Shown: positions 26,385 through 35,914, counted from the first letter of the stretch. The stretch is 64,000 nucleotides of DNA from an uncultured Eubacteriales bacterium (GCA_934501435.1 CAKSTW010000007.1:1-64000), one strand, 5' to 3'. The notes: generated by a model not told the origin, from the sequence alone. Program-made: numbers and translations.

Positions 26385-27593
26385 ATGGATAAGAAATTAT
26401 TCAAAAGTCTGATGTGGCTTATAACCGCGGCGGTCGTTATCGTCGTCTGCGTTCTGCGTTTCAATCGGATAGGCACGGCGCTGTCGCTTGTCTTTTCGCT
26501 TCTGTCCCCCCTTATCGTCGGGCTTATAATCGCGTTTATCCTGAATCCCGCTTACGAGTTTTTCCGTAAACTTTACAGCGGTGAATCAAAGCCGAAACTG
26601 TTTATAAAACTCGGAAAACTCTTCCGCAGAAAGAAAGCGCCGAAACCCGCGCCCGTGAAAAAAACGAAGAAAAAGGGACTTCCGAAAAACTTTTTCCCGA
26701 CGGTCTTTGCGCTTGTAACGACTTATTTTATATTTCTGCTTATAATCATTCTGCTTTTTGCGCTTCTCATTCCGCAGCTTGCCGAGTCGTTTTCTCTTTT
26801 CTCTTCGAATATCGAGACGTATCTTTCAAACCTCAAAACGTTCCTCGATTCTCTTGCGAAGAGCCTGAATATGGAGGACACCCTTTATCCCGCTATCGAA
26901 AATATGGTGAAAGGTCTCCTCGGAAACCTCTCGAATATTGTCGTCGGAATAGTTCCGAGAATATTCGACGTGACCGTGAGCATTGCTCTGTGGACGGCGA
27001 ATATCATTATCGGATTTGTCCTTTCGGTCTATATTCTTGCCGGAAAAAAGACCCTTTCGGAAAGGATAAGAAATTTTACCGAAGCGGTGTTCGACGAAAA
27101 AACGAACGACCGTATTTATTCCGTTTCGTCCCTTACCTACAAAACTTTCAGCGGATTTATAACAGGCAGACTTCTCGACGCCTCCTGCGTCGGCGTTCTC
27201 TGCTTTATCGGAATGTTGATATTCGGGTTCGACTACCCGCTCCTTATCAGCGTTATTATCGGCGTTACCAATATCATCCCGTTTTTCGGACCGTTTATCG
27301 GCGGCGTTCCGGCGGCGTTCATTCTTCTGATGATAGACCCGTGGGAGGCTGTCTGGTTCGTCGTTTTCCTCGTTGTCCTGCAGCAGCTTGACGGAAACAT
27401 CATCGGCGTGCGCATCGTCGGCGATTCCGTCGGACTTCCGCCCTTATGGTCGCTTGTGGCAATTCTTGTCGGCGGCGGGCTTTTCGGCTTTGCCGGAATG
27501 ATTCTCGGAACTCCCGCTTTCGGCGTTTTGTATACACTTCTCAACCGTTCCGCAGAGAAAAATCTGCAGAAAAAACATATTATTTCGAAATAG
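26385..27593 (+). CDS. AI-2E family transporter (PerM/YdbI-like)
   Basis: This 402-aa membrane protein has about eight helices and a long cytosolic lysine-rich insert (about 65-100). Typical motifs are IVGLIIAFILNPAYEF, LISVIIGVTNIIPFFGPFIG and LLDASCVGVLCFIG. The family includes exporters of AI-2 and Na+/H+ antiporter-like proteins; the substrate is not predictable. I start it at MDKKLFKSL, behind AAAGGAG. Confidence 0.9.
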   Translation: MDKKLFKSLMWLITAAVVIVVCVLRFNRIGTALSLVFSLLSPLIVGLIIAFILNPAYEFFRKLYSGESKPKLFIKLGKLFRRKKAPKPAPVKKTKKKGLPKNFFPTVFALVTTYFIFLLIIILLFALLIPQLAESFSLFSSNIETYLSNLKTFLDSLAKSLNMEDTLYPAIENMVKGLLGNLSNIVVGIVPRIFDVTVSIALWTANIIIGFVLSVYILAGKKTLSERIRNFTEAVFDEKTNDRIYSVSSLTYKTFSGFITGRLLDASCVGVLCFIGMLIFGFDYPLLISVIIGVTNIIPFFGPFIGGVPAAFILLMIDPWEAVWFVVFLVVLQQLDGNIIGVRIVGDSVGLPPLWSLVAILVGGGLFGFAGMILGTPAFGVLYTLLNRSAEKNLQKKHIISK

Positions 27594-27609
27594 TTTTCGA
27601 GGTGCTGTT

Positions 27610-28596
27610 ATGAAAAAGAAAAATACTTTTCTCAAGAAAAATGTACTGATGCTTGCAGTTGCGTTCGTCTTTCTTGCGGCGGCTGCCGTTGCGGCGGTCT
27701 TTATCTGCAAATCAATGTTTACCGACGATAAAATACAGATATCGTCTCCGGTAAACGCCGAAACGACGGCGGCATATCTTACCGAACAAAAGGCAGAAGA
27801 AAAACGCATCGCCGAAGAAAAGGCGGCAAAGGAAGCCGAAGAAAAGCGCCTTGCGGAAGAAGCGGCAAAGAAAGCCGAGGAAGAAAAAAAGGCTGCCGAA
27901 GAAAAAGCGCAGCAGGCGGCAAAGGAATCGTCAAACAAGACGACCGACAGCGCGACTTATAAAGAATACCTTGAATGTATGGAAAAGGTAAACGAACTTG
28001 AAAAAACGCTGTCGTCCGACCCGTCGGCGTGGAATATGATACTCTGCAATCCGACTCACCCTCTGCCCGACGGTTATATCGAAAACGTCAAACTCAAGAG
28101 CATTTTCCAGACGAAATACAAAGTCGACGAAAGGATATGGTATAACGTCAAGGCGATGTTCCTTGCGGCAAAAATGGACGGAATAAACCTTACCATGGTC
28201 TCTGCGTTCAGAGATATCGCGCTCCAGACAAGAAACTTCAACAATAAGAAAAATTCGTATATAAACAGCGGAATGAGCGAGGATGCGGCTTATGCGAAGA
28301 CCGCGACGATAATCGCCGTTCCGGGAACGAGCGAACATCATACCGGGCTTGCTCTCGATATCCTCTGTTCGTCTTACGGTTCTTTAACTTCCGGGTTTGA
28401 TCAGACAAAAGCGTATAAGTGGCTTCGCGAACACTGCACCGAATACGGGTTTATAATGCGTTACGCAAAGGATAAACAATCTGTTACCAAAATAATCTAC
28501 GAGCCGTGGCACTACCGTTTCGTCGGAATAGAAAACGCGAAAAAGATAGCTGCGTCGGGGCTCTGCTACGAGGAATACCTCGGAATAACAGACTGA
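27610..28596 (+). CDS. VanY-type D,D-carboxypeptidase (peptidase M15B)
   Basis: This 328-aa protein has an N-terminal membrane anchor (about 12-34), an alanine/glutamate/lysine-rich coiled coil (about 58-115), then a complete VanY domain. The zinc motif TSEHHTGLALDI and the catalytic EPWHYRFVG are intact. It trims the terminal D-Ala from peptidoglycan stems outside the cell. No van regulators or ligases are nearby, so a cell-wall housekeeping role is more likely than glycopeptide resistance. It is an intact relative of the degenerate protein at 2230-3423. Confidence 0.92.
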   Translation: MKKKNTFLKKNVLMLAVAFVFLAAAAVAAVFICKSMFTDDKIQISSPVNAETTAAYLTEQKAEEKRIAEEKAAKEAEEKRLAEEAAKKAEEEKKAAEEKAQQAAKESSNKTTDSATYKEYLECMEKVNELEKTLSSDPSAWNMILCNPTHPLPDGYIENVKLKSIFQTKYKVDERIWYNVKAMFLAAKMDGINLTMVSAFRDIALQTRNFNNKKNSYINSGMSEDAAYAKTATIIAVPGTSEHHTGLALDILCSSYGSLTSGFDQTKAYKWLREHCTEYGFIMRYAKDKQSVTKIIYEPWHYRFVGIENAKKIAASGLCYEEYLGITD

Positions 28597-28608
28597 CAGG
28601 AGTAAAAA

Positions 28609-28989
28609 ATGAGATTACAGGAATCGGGTGAAATGTACCTGGAAACAATATACGTGCTTTCACAAAGGAATCCGTCGGTGAGGGCTATCGACGTCGGAGA
28701 GTATATGGGATATTCGAAACCGAGCGTCAGCCGCGCAATGTCGATACTTAAAAAGGGCGGCTTTGTCAAAACGGATGATTTCGGGATACTTTCTCTTACC
28801 GACGCGGGAAGGGAAGTCGCGGAAACGATGTATGAAAGACATACGCTGCTTTCCGCTTTTCTGTCGTCGATAGGCGTTTCTTCCGAAACCGCGGCAGAGG
28901 ACGCCTGCAAGATAGAGCATTATATCTCGACGGAAACTTTTGACGCCATAAAAGAATTTGTGCAAAAAATGGAGAAAGAAGGAAAATAA
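28609..28989 (+). CDS. DtxR/MntR-family metal-dependent repressor
   Basis: This 126-aa protein has a winged helix (about 1-70) and a dimerisation/metal domain (about 71-122), with no SH3-like third domain, as in MntR. By eye alignment the metal ligands are of the DtxR (iron) kind. GEMYLETIY puts Met at the DtxR Met10/MntR Asp8 position, and CKIEHYIS puts Cys at the DtxR Cys102/MntR Glu99 position; His in YERHTLL is kept. It may therefore sense Fe2+ rather than Mn2+ (inference). It starts 12 nt after vanY and abuts the Mrp gene. Confidence 0.85.
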   Translation: MRLQESGEMYLETIYVLSQRNPSVRAIDVGEYMGYSKPSVSRAMSILKKGGFVKTDDFGILSLTDAGREVAETMYERHTLLSAFLSSIGVSSETAAEDACKIEHYISTETFDAIKEFVQKMEKEGK

Positions 28990-29823
28990 ATGAGCGAATG
29001 CAGTCATGACTGCGAGAGTTGCGCGAGCAAATGCTCCGAAGCTCCCGAAAGTCTGCTTGAAAAAACAAACGACCTTTCGCATGTAAAAAAGGTCATTGCC
29101 GTAATGAGCGGAAAGGGCGGCGTCGGAAAATCTCTTGTTACTTCGAAACTTGCCGTGACCGCGCGCAGGGCGGGATACAAAACAGCGATCCTCGACGCGG
29201 ATATAACGGGACCGTCAATTCCGAAAGCGTTCGGACTTGAGGGAAAAAGAGCCGCCGCAAGCGACCTCGGTCTTTTCCCCGTTCAGACCTCCACAGGTAT
29301 CTCGGTAATGTCTCTTAATCTTCTTATAGAAGATTCCTCCGACCCCGTCGTCTGGAGAGGTCCCGTTATCGCGGGCGCCGTAAAGCAGTTCTGGACGGAC
29401 GTGGTGTGGGGCGACGTAGACTATATGTTCGTCGATATGCCTCCGGGAACGGGCGACGTTCCCCTGACCGTTTTCCAGTCTCTTCCCGTCGACGGGATAG
29501 TCGTTGTGACAACTCCGCAGTCCCTTGTTTCGATGATAGTCGAAAAAGCGGTCAAAATGGCGGAACTTATGAACGTTCCGATACTCGGTATCGTTGAAAA
29601 TATGTCCTATTTCGAATGTCCCGACTGCAAAAAACGCCACTATATCTTCGGCGAAAGCAATCTTGAAAGCGAAGCGGCAAAACACGGAATAAAAACTACC
29701 GCGCGCCTTCCGATAGACGAAAAAGCCGCCGCCGCATGCGACAGCGGAACCGTCGAACTTTTCGACGGGAACGAACTTGACGGTATTTTTGCCGAAATCG
29801 AAAAAACGGGAGAAAAGAAATGA
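28990..29823 (+). CDS. Mrp/NBP35-family Fe-S cluster carrier ATPase
   Basis: This 277-aa protein starts with a cysteine-rich N terminus (CSHDCESCASKCSE) followed by the deviant P-loop MSGKGGVGKS. DADITGPSIPKAFGL, MPPGTGDVPLTVFQS and the C-terminal CPDCKK pair follow. It assembles and delivers Fe-S clusters. It follows the metal regulator without a gap, which links both to iron handling, and overlaps the next gene by ATGA. Confidence 0.94.
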   Translation: MSECSHDCESCASKCSEAPESLLEKTNDLSHVKKVIAVMSGKGGVGKSLVTSKLAVTARRAGYKTAILDADITGPSIPKAFGLEGKRAAASDLGLFPVQTSTGISVMSLNLLIEDSSDPVVWRGPVIAGAVKQFWTDVVWGDVDYMFVDMPPGTGDVPLTVFQSLPVDGIVVVTTPQSLVSMIVEKAVKMAELMNVPILGIVENMSYFECPDCKKRHYIFGESNLESEAAKHGIKTTARLPIDEKAAAACDSGTVELFDGNELDGIFAEIEKTGEKK

Positions 29824-30263
29824 CGAGGGGAGAACGCGCCGAAGCCCTTTTCAAGGAGGGCTATAACTGCTCTCAGGCGGTGCTTTTGGCGTTTTCCGAC
29901 GTCACGGGTCTTGACGAAAAGACCGCGGCTCTCCTTTCCTCTTCTTTCGGGGGAGGCATGGGCAGGCTCCGCGAAGTCTGCGGCTCTCTTTCGGGAGCGT
30001 TTGCCGCCGTCGGAATGATTTGCGGATATTCCGACCCGAAGGACACCGAAAAGAAAAAAGAATTATACGCGCTTATTCAGGATATTGCCGCAGAGTTCAA
30101 AAAAGAGAACGGCTCGATAATCTGCCGCGAACTTTTGGGACTTTCCGACAAATCGGAGCCCGTTCCCGAACCGAGAACGGAGGGGTATTATAAGAAACGC
30201 CCCTGCGCCGAACTTTGCAGGCTTTCGGCGGATATAACGGCAAAAAAACTCAATATGGAATAA
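29820..30263 (+). CDS. C_GCAxxG_C_C family redox protein
   Basis: This 147-aa protein has FKEGYNCSQAVLLAF, SSFGGGMGRLREVCGSLSGAF and later cysteines (ICRELLG, PCAELCRL), which define this family of putative redox-active or metal-binding proteins, often in anaerobes. The role is unknown; it is co-transcribed with Mrp. Confidence 0.88.
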   Translation: MTRGERAEALFKEGYNCSQAVLLAFSDVTGLDEKTAALLSSSFGGGMGRLREVCGSLSGAFAAVGMICGYSDPKDTEKKKELYALIQDIAAEFKKENGSIICRELLGLSDKSEPVPEPRTEGYYKKRPCAELCRLSADITAKKLNME

Positions 30264-30267
30264 AAAA

Positions 30268-30300
30268 CAGGACCGGATTTTTTATCCGGTCCGTTTGTCT
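30268..30300 (+). terminator. Terminator after the vanY-mrp operon
   Basis: GGACCGGAT pairs with ATCCGGTCC, followed by GTTTGTCT. Confidence 0.8.
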
Positions 30301-30350
30301 GAGGGCTGATAGGAAAGCACGACTTCCTTATCAGTCCTCAACCTTTTTTG
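30300..30350. terminator. Second terminator-like palindrome with CTGATA/TATCAG core
   Basis: TGAGG, CTGATA and GGAA pair with TTCC, TATCAG and CCTCA, followed by CCTTTTTT on the plus strand. It lies between convergent genes and shares its core with the hairpin at 9451-9530. Confidence 0.65.
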
Positions 30351-30354
30351 CCAC

Positions 30355-30891
30355 TTAATAATTTTCGGGCTTTACCTGGAAATAAGCCTGCGGATGATTG
30401 CAGACGGGGCATACGTCGGGAGCCTTTGTTCCGACGACGATATGACCGCAGTTTCTGCACTGCCAGATAACTACGCTGCCTTTTTCGAAAACTTCGCCCG
30501 CTTTGACGTTTGCAAGCAGCTTTCTGTATCTTTCCTCGTGCTCTTTTTCTATCGCCGCAACTCCTCTGAAGAGTTCGGCGATCCTGTCAAAGCCCTCTTC
30601 TGCGGCTTCCTTTGCGAAACGGTCGTACATATCGGTCCATTCGTAATTTTCGCCCTCAGCCGCCGAAAGCAGATTTTCTGCGGTCGTTCCGAGTCCGCCG
30701 AGTTCCTTGAACCACATTTTTGCGTGTTCCTTCTCGTTTGCAGCGGTCTCTTCGAAAATTGCCGCTATCTGCTGATAGCCCTCTTTTTTTGCGACCGAAG
30801 CGAAATAGGTGTATTTGTTTCTTGCTTCGCTTTCTCCCGAAAATGCTGTTTTGAGGTTTGCTTCTGTTCTGGATCCTTTGAGTTCTTTCAT
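30355..30891 (-). CDS. rbr: Rubrerythrin
   Basis: This 178-aa peroxide-scavenging enzyme has an N-terminal four-helix di-iron domain (ExxxRNKY near residue 20, EExxxNEKEH, and a third Glu set in EKEHEERY) and a C-terminal rubredoxin domain (WQCRNCGHI, CPVCNHP). It reduces H2O2 in the cytosol of anaerobes. Its ATG overlaps the upstream gene (ATGA). Confidence 0.95.
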   Translation of the reverse strand: MKELKGSRTEANLKTAFSGESEARNKYTYFASVAKKEGYQQIAAIFEETAANEKEHAKMWFKELGGLGTTAENLLSAAEGENYEWTDMYDRFAKEAAEEGFDRIAELFRGVAAIEKEHEERYRKLLANVKAGEVFEKGSVVIWQCRNCGHIVVGTKAPDVCPVCNHPQAYFQVKPENY

Positions 30892-31658
30892 TCCTTGTCT
30901 CCTCCTTTTATTTTATCGGCTTTATCGCCGTTTGCCGTCGCGTCGCCTTTATAATAATCGTAGACCATACCCCTTTTGTTCACAAGCGAAAGTCTGCCTA
31001 AAAGAGAGGCGGTGAGCGCGCCGATACAGTCGACGATTATATCTTTCATCGTATCGGTAAGCGCCGCGCGCCCGACGAGATCGGCGCCTCCCTCAAGACG
31101 GAATTTCTGCATATTGAGTCCTAAAATGCCGTCGCCCGTAAATTCGTAAATTTCCCATACCGCGCCTATCGTTACCGAGAAGCAGAACGCGAAAAGCGCG
31201 ACAAACCACGGCGACATCTTTACCTTGACGTTTTCGTGACCGTTGAGGATGGAAACTACCATGAATCCCAAAAATCCGGTCATCATACTGCTGAAGAAGT
31301 GGAGAATGTCGTCCCAGTGGGGAATTCTGTAATAGAAGTTCGCGACTTCACCCAAAAAGATCGCGCAGTAAAGGAAAATAAGGAACATCAGCGCCAAGAA
31401 ACGCGGAATTCTGATGTTGAGTTTTTTGGAAAGAAAACTCGGAAGATTTATTGCGATCGCTCCCAGAATACACTGCAGGAGCATTAAGATATAGTCCGAA
31501 TCCGATCTTCCCGTACCTTTTATAAGATCCGGGAAACAAAGCCTTAAAATAAGATATATTATCGGAAGAATAAAGCTTATCAGGACTACGGAATAAATTA
31601 TTTTAGAAGTTCTTTCCGCCCTTTCTTCCTTTGTTCTGACGCGTTTTTCTCTTTTCAT
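30888..31658 (-). CDS. DUF2238 (YjdF-like) membrane protein
   Basis: This 256-aa protein has about six membrane helices and the conserved WDDILHFFSSMMTGFLGF, GAVWEIYEFTGD and DTMKDIIVDCIGAL. Its role is unknown. It is co-transcribed with rubrerythrin, which hints at a stress link but is not proof. Confidence 0.85.
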   Translation of the reverse strand: MKREKRVRTKEERAERTSKIIYSVVLISFILPIIYLILRLCFPDLIKGTGRSDSDYILMLLQCILGAIAINLPSFLSKKLNIRIPRFLALMFLIFLYCAIFLGEVANFYYRIPHWDDILHFFSSMMTGFLGFMVVSILNGHENVKVKMSPWFVALFAFCFSVTIGAVWEIYEFTGDGILGLNMQKFRLEGGADLVGRAALTDTMKDIIVDCIGALTASLLGRLSLVNKRGMVYDYYKGDATANGDKADKIKGGDKE

Positions 31659-31681
31659 TATTATCCTCCGTCCGTGTTTTT

Positions 31682-34606
31682 TTATTCGGTCCGCAGCGCC
31701 GTTACTGGATCTTTTTTCGCCGCGATTTTCGACGGTATAAGCCCCGCGATAAACGTTAGGAACATACTTATCGCAACGAGAATTGCCGCCGATATCGGCG
31801 GAAGAGACGCATTGAGCGTTTCTATTCCGGTGAGCGAATGCAGAATTATGTTTACTATAAAGTCAAGTCCGAGAGTAAGCAATATTCCTATGACCCCTGC
31901 CGCAAAGCCCACAATGAGCGTTTCGGCGTTGAAAACTCTCGAAATATCTTTTTTCGACGCTCCGACAGAACGCAGAATTCCGATCTCCTTTGTTCTTTCG
32001 AGAACCGAAATATAGGTGATTATTCCTATCATTATCGACGAAACGACAAGCGAAATGGTGACAAATGCGATTAGAACATAGGATATCGCGTCGATTATCG
32101 TCGTTATTGAGGACATCAGCAAAGCGACATAGTCGGTATAGTTTATTTTGTCGTCTTCGGTGACGGTTTCATTATATTTCGAAATGAGAGAAGATATGTT
32201 ATCCTTGTTTTCGAAACTGTCGGCGTATATCTCCATCGTCCAAGGGTCTTCTCTGTCAATATATCCGAGTTTCTTTATATTTTCGTCGTAGGTGGCTTCC
32301 GAAACTATCTCCGACTCAAAATCGGTGTAGAACGCTTTATAATCGTTGTCGGAAAACTCTTCGGCGTCAAGGAGGGCGGCTGCCCTGTCGGTCGGGAGAG
32401 ACGCGAACTGCGCCTTTACCCCTGCCGCATACTGCTCTTTGACCGAAGAAGTTGCCATCTCTTCGATATATCCGCGGAGAGTTTTTTCGTCAAGCCCCGA
32501 AACGTATTCGTCAATGCTCTTTTCGTCAAGCATCATTTTTTGGCTCATCGCCTGCTTGAACATTTCTCTCATTGCCGCGTCGTCGAGGTTCGCGGTATAC
32601 TGCGCTACTGCGGTCTTAACGTATTCGTCGGTCGGTTTCGACTTTATTTCAATATAAATTCTTGCTTTGTCTTCGGCCGAAAGCGACGAAAACCAATTTT
32701 TTACCGTTTCCGCCTCTTCGTCGTCTGAAATCTCCGATTTGAAAGGCAGTCCCGTCAGAATATCGGTCTTTTTGTTTTCAAGCTGCTCTTTCAGCAGATC
32801 GCTTTTACTGTCGAGAGAGATTATCCTGTCGGTCAAAAGCGAGGTGTAGCCTATCGTTCCGCCCGACGACATCATATTCGAATCTTCGTTAGGACGGACA
32901 ATCCCGACTATTTTAAGTTCCGTCTCGGAGTTGTCGTAAAGATAGGAAAGCCCCGCCTCGGTTGCTGTCAGGTCTTCATAGTCTCCGTCGGCGTTCTTTT
33001 TATAGATGTCCGACGAAAGGATGACCCTGAAAGTCCTGCCGAGAATTTCGTCGTATCCGTGCTTTGAGGTTTCGGTATCGACGACTTCTCCCGTTGCCGC
33101 TTTTTCCATATCCGAAAGAATTTCGGCTTTCGTTTTGAGCCCGAGCGCATAAAGTGTAAGGTCGCTCACTTCGTTGCGTTCGTTTACGATAAGCACCGTT
33201 TCGTCGTAGTTTTCGGGCCATTTGCCGTTGACAAGGGTATATTTTTCTTTCGTCGCGTCTCCGACCGCTTCGCCGTTTTTCCCGGAGAGAAGTTCTTCCC
33301 AGACGTCAAAACCCGATGACGACATAAACATCGACGAACCCTGAGCGTAAATGCTGTCGCCGCCCATAACTTCGGTTATGAGCTCCATCGCGTCGCTTTT
33401 TACGGTTTTACCGTCTCCGTCTTTCGTGTAGATATTCATATTTACGTCGTAGCCGTAACGGACAGCCGACGCGTATTTCGCGAATTCTTCGTTATTTTCG
33501 ATATATTTTTTGAACGCCTTGAGGTTGTTTTCGGTCGTTTCCGCCTGCGAAAGAGAGTTCGAAAGTTCGTACATCATCTTATTTTCGTAAACGCCGTCGA
33601 GGTCGTGCTCGGCTTTGCCGTCGGTTTTGCCGGAAAGGGCGGAAATTATCGACGAAAGGTCTTTCGACTCTCTCTGAATCTCTATCGGATAGTTCGAAAG
33701 AGTGTCTTTCTGAACGTCGTCAATATAGTTTTTGACGCCCGTCGAGACCGAAAGGATAAGGGCGATACCGATAATTCCTATCGACCCCGCGAAACTTGTA
33801 AGAAAGGTCCTGCCTTTTTTTGTCATCAGGTTGTTTTTCGAAAGGGAAAGGGCGGTGAAGAAAGACATCGACGGTTTCTTTTTGCGGCTCTTTTTTATTT
33901 CCTCGTCGGTCTTGTCGGGGATTTCCGAAAGGTAAGGCGAAGAATCGTCCTTTACCTCTCCGTCGAAAAGTTTTACGGTGCGCGTCGCGTATCTTTCGGC
34001 AAGTTCGGGGTTATGGGTGACCATTATAATAAGGCGGTCTTTGGATATTTCCTTTAAGATATCCATGACCTGCACGCTCGTCTGCGAGTCGAGAGCGCCG
34101 GTCGGTTCGTCGGCAAGCAGAATTTCGGGGTCGTTTACGATAGCTCGCGCAATGGCGACTCTCTGCATCTGTCCGCCCGACATCTGATTCGGCTTCTTGT
34201 TAAGTTGGTCGCCGAGCCCGACTTTTTCAAGCGCTTCCTTCGCTCTTTTCCGTCTTTCTTTTTTGTTTACGCCCGAAAGAGTGAGGGCGAGTTCGACGTT
34301 TGAAAGCACCGTCTGGTGCGGTATGAGGTTGTAACTCTGGAAAACGAAACCGACCGAATGATTGCGGTAAGTGTCCCAGTCTCTGTCGTTATATTTTTTA
34401 GTGGAAACGCCGTTTATTACAAGGTCTCCCTCTGTATATTTGTCAAGGCCGCCGATGATATTGAGAAGCGTCGTTTTTCCGCAGCCCGACGGTCCCAAAA
34501 TCGCGACAAATTCGCTTTTTCTGAAATCGAGACTGATACCTTTGAGGGCGGCGACTTTTTGGTCGGCGACTTCATAATCCTTTTTTATGTTTCTTAAAGA
34601 AAGCAT
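31682..34606 (-). CDS. ABC transporter, fused ATPase-permease (MacB/FtsX type)
   Basis: This 974-aa protein has an N-terminal ATPase with Walker A GPSGCGKTT (39-47), signature MSGGQMQR, Walker B ILLADEP and the H-loop. A first membrane helix lies near 260-280. A very large extracytoplasmic domain (about 290-840) follows, then three helices of an FtsX permease domain (GIITYISVLERTKEIGILRSVGAS). Fused MacB-like exporters move peptides or lipids or act mechanically on the envelope. The large insert is typical of Gram-positive members, whose substrates are unknown. Confidence 0.93.
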   Translation of the reverse strand: MLSLRNIKKDYEVADQKVAALKGISLDFRKSEFVAILGPSGCGKTTLLNIIGGLDKYTEGDLVINGVSTKKYNDRDWDTYRNHSVGFVFQSYNLIPHQTVLSNVELALTLSGVNKKERRKRAKEALEKVGLGDQLNKKPNQMSGGQMQRVAIARAIVNDPEILLADEPTGALDSQTSVQVMDILKEISKDRLIIMVTHNPELAERYATRTVKLFDGEVKDDSSPYLSEIPDKTDEEIKKSRKKKPSMSFFTALSLSKNNLMTKKGRTFLTSFAGSIGIIGIALILSVSTGVKNYIDDVQKDTLSNYPIEIQRESKDLSSIISALSGKTDGKAEHDLDGVYENKMMYELSNSLSQAETTENNLKAFKKYIENNEEFAKYASAVRYGYDVNMNIYTKDGDGKTVKSDAMELITEVMGGDSIYAQGSSMFMSSSGFDVWEELLSGKNGEAVGDATKEKYTLVNGKWPENYDETVLIVNERNEVSDLTLYALGLKTKAEILSDMEKAATGEVVDTETSKHGYDEILGRTFRVILSSDIYKKNADGDYEDLTATEAGLSYLYDNSETELKIVGIVRPNEDSNMMSSGGTIGYTSLLTDRIISLDSKSDLLKEQLENKKTDILTGLPFKSEISDDEEAETVKNWFSSLSAEDKARIYIEIKSKPTDEYVKTAVAQYTANLDDAAMREMFKQAMSQKMMLDEKSIDEYVSGLDEKTLRGYIEEMATSSVKEQYAAGVKAQFASLPTDRAAALLDAEEFSDNDYKAFYTDFESEIVSEATYDENIKKLGYIDREDPWTMEIYADSFENKDNISSLISKYNETVTEDDKINYTDYVALLMSSITTIIDAISYVLIAFVTISLVVSSIMIGIITYISVLERTKEIGILRSVGASKKDISRVFNAETLIVGFAAGVIGILLTLGLDFIVNIILHSLTGIETLNASLPPISAAILVAISMFLTFIAGLIPSKIAAKKDPVTALRTE

Positions 34607-34638
34607 TATTTCTCCTTTGCGTTCAATGTATCAAATAA

Positions 34639-34667
34639 ATTCTATTATATAAAAATATTATTGTCAA
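34639..34667 (-). promoter_or_regulatory. Promoter of the ABC transporter gene
   Basis: TTGACA (34667-34662), 17 nt, TAGAAT (34644-34639). RBS AAAGGAG follows. Confidence 0.6.
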
Positions 34668-34702
34668 GAGTTTTTGTTTTTTACCGAAGAAAAGTCGAAA
34701 AT

Positions 34703-34733
34703 TGCAAAAAATACCGCCGAAGTCTCGGCGGCA
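34703..34733 (-). terminator. Terminator of the D-glutamate/alr operon
   Basis: CCGCCGA and TCGGCGG around AGTC, followed on the minus strand by TATTTTTT, directly after the alr stop. Confidence 0.85.
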
Positions 34734-34737
34734 CAGT

Positions 34738-35904
34738 TTATTTATTATAGATAGTTCCCGTAATATCAACGATTTTTCCGTCTTTTATATATACTCTCGG
34801 AACGCGTCTGTTTATGTCGCAGACGACTTCGTATCCTATCGTTCCCGCAAGAAACGCTATATCGTCGGCTGTCGCGGCTCCCGTTGCGGCGTCCCCGAAA
34901 ATTGTAACTTCGTCGTATTTTTTGACGTCGGGAATATCGGTAACGTCGACCATGAACTGGTCCATGCAGACTCTTCCGATTATCGGTGCGAGTTTCCCGT
35001 TTATAAGCACCTTGCCGCGGTTCGAGATCATTCTCGGAACGCCGTCCGCATATCCCGCTCCGACGGTCGCTATTTTCGTTTCCTTGTCGGTGACGTAGGT
35101 GCCGCCGTAACTTACCGCAATTCCCTCGGGGGAAGTTTTAAGGTGCATTATGCGGCTTTTGAAAGTCATTGCCGCTCTGATATCTCCGAGTTTTTTTATG
35201 TTGACTTCGGGGGAGGGCAAAAGTCCGTAAAGAGTTATTCCGTCGCGCGCCATGCCGTATTTTGGTTCAAGGTCGGTGATCGCTGCGCTGTTGTAAAGGT
35301 GAAGAAGCGGCTTTATCCCTCTTTTTGCAAGAGCATCGGTCATTTTGTCAAACGCCGCTATCTGCATTTCGGCGTAACTTTTGTCGGTGCAGTCGGCTTT
35401 TGCAAAATGGCTGAAAATACCCGTTATTTCAATCCCTGCAAGGTTTGATACCGCAACTATATCTTCGACCGATTTTTCGTTGCAGATAAATCCGATACGC
35501 CCCATTCCGGTGTCGAGGGCAATGTGTATTTTCGCGGTTTTGCCGAGTTTTTCACAGACGGAAGAAAGCAGTTTTGCCTCTTCGATATCCGAGACCGAAA
35601 GAGTGACGTCTCGCGTTATCATTTTTTCGAAATCGTCGGGGAGGACGTGTCCTAAAATCAGAATCGGATTTTTTATTCCCGCAAGGCGGAGTTCCGACGC
35701 TTCGTCGGCAGTCGCGACCGCGAAATAATCCGCGTCGTTTTCAAGGAGTTTTGCTGCTTTTACGGCTCCGTGGCCGTAGGCGTCCGCCTTTATGACGGCG
35801 GCTGCCTTCATACCGGGCGACAGTCTCTTTTTCGCAAGCAAAAAGTTGTTTTTCATTGCGTCAAGGTCTATTTCCGCCCAGCATCTTAATTCTTTTCTTT
35901 CCAT
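34738..35904 (-). CDS. alr: Alanine racemase
   Basis: This 388-aa PLP enzyme interconverts L- and D-alanine for peptidoglycan. It has the PLP lysine motif AAVIKADAYGHGA (Lys39), DTGMGRIGF, and the catalytic-Tyr region near MARDGITLYGLLPS. It begins 10 nt after pxpA and is the last gene of the operon, so D-Ala supply is tied to the D-amino-acid transaminase at the operon head. Confidence 0.95.
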   Translation of the reverse strand: MERKELRCWAEIDLDAMKNNFLLAKKRLSPGMKAAAVIKADAYGHGAVKAAKLLENDADYFAVATADEASELRLAGIKNPILILGHVLPDDFEKMITRDVTLSVSDIEEAKLLSSVCEKLGKTAKIHIALDTGMGRIGFICNEKSVEDIVAVSNLAGIEITGIFSHFAKADCTDKSYAEMQIAAFDKMTDALAKRGIKPLLHLYNSAAITDLEPKYGMARDGITLYGLLPSPEVNIKKLGDIRAAMTFKSRIMHLKTSPEGIAVSYGGTYVTDKETKIATVGAGYADGVPRMISNRGKVLINGKLAPIIGRVCMDQFMVDVTDIPDVKKYDEVTIFGDAATGAATADDIAFLAGTIGYEVVCDINRRVPRVYIKDGKIVDITGTIYNK

Positions 35905-35914
35905 AATTTACCTC

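Noticed and set aside
27610..28596. Part of a vancomycin-resistance cassette
   Set aside because: No vanR/S, vanH, ligase or vanX nearby; the neighbours are an AI-2E transporter, a metal regulator and mrp.
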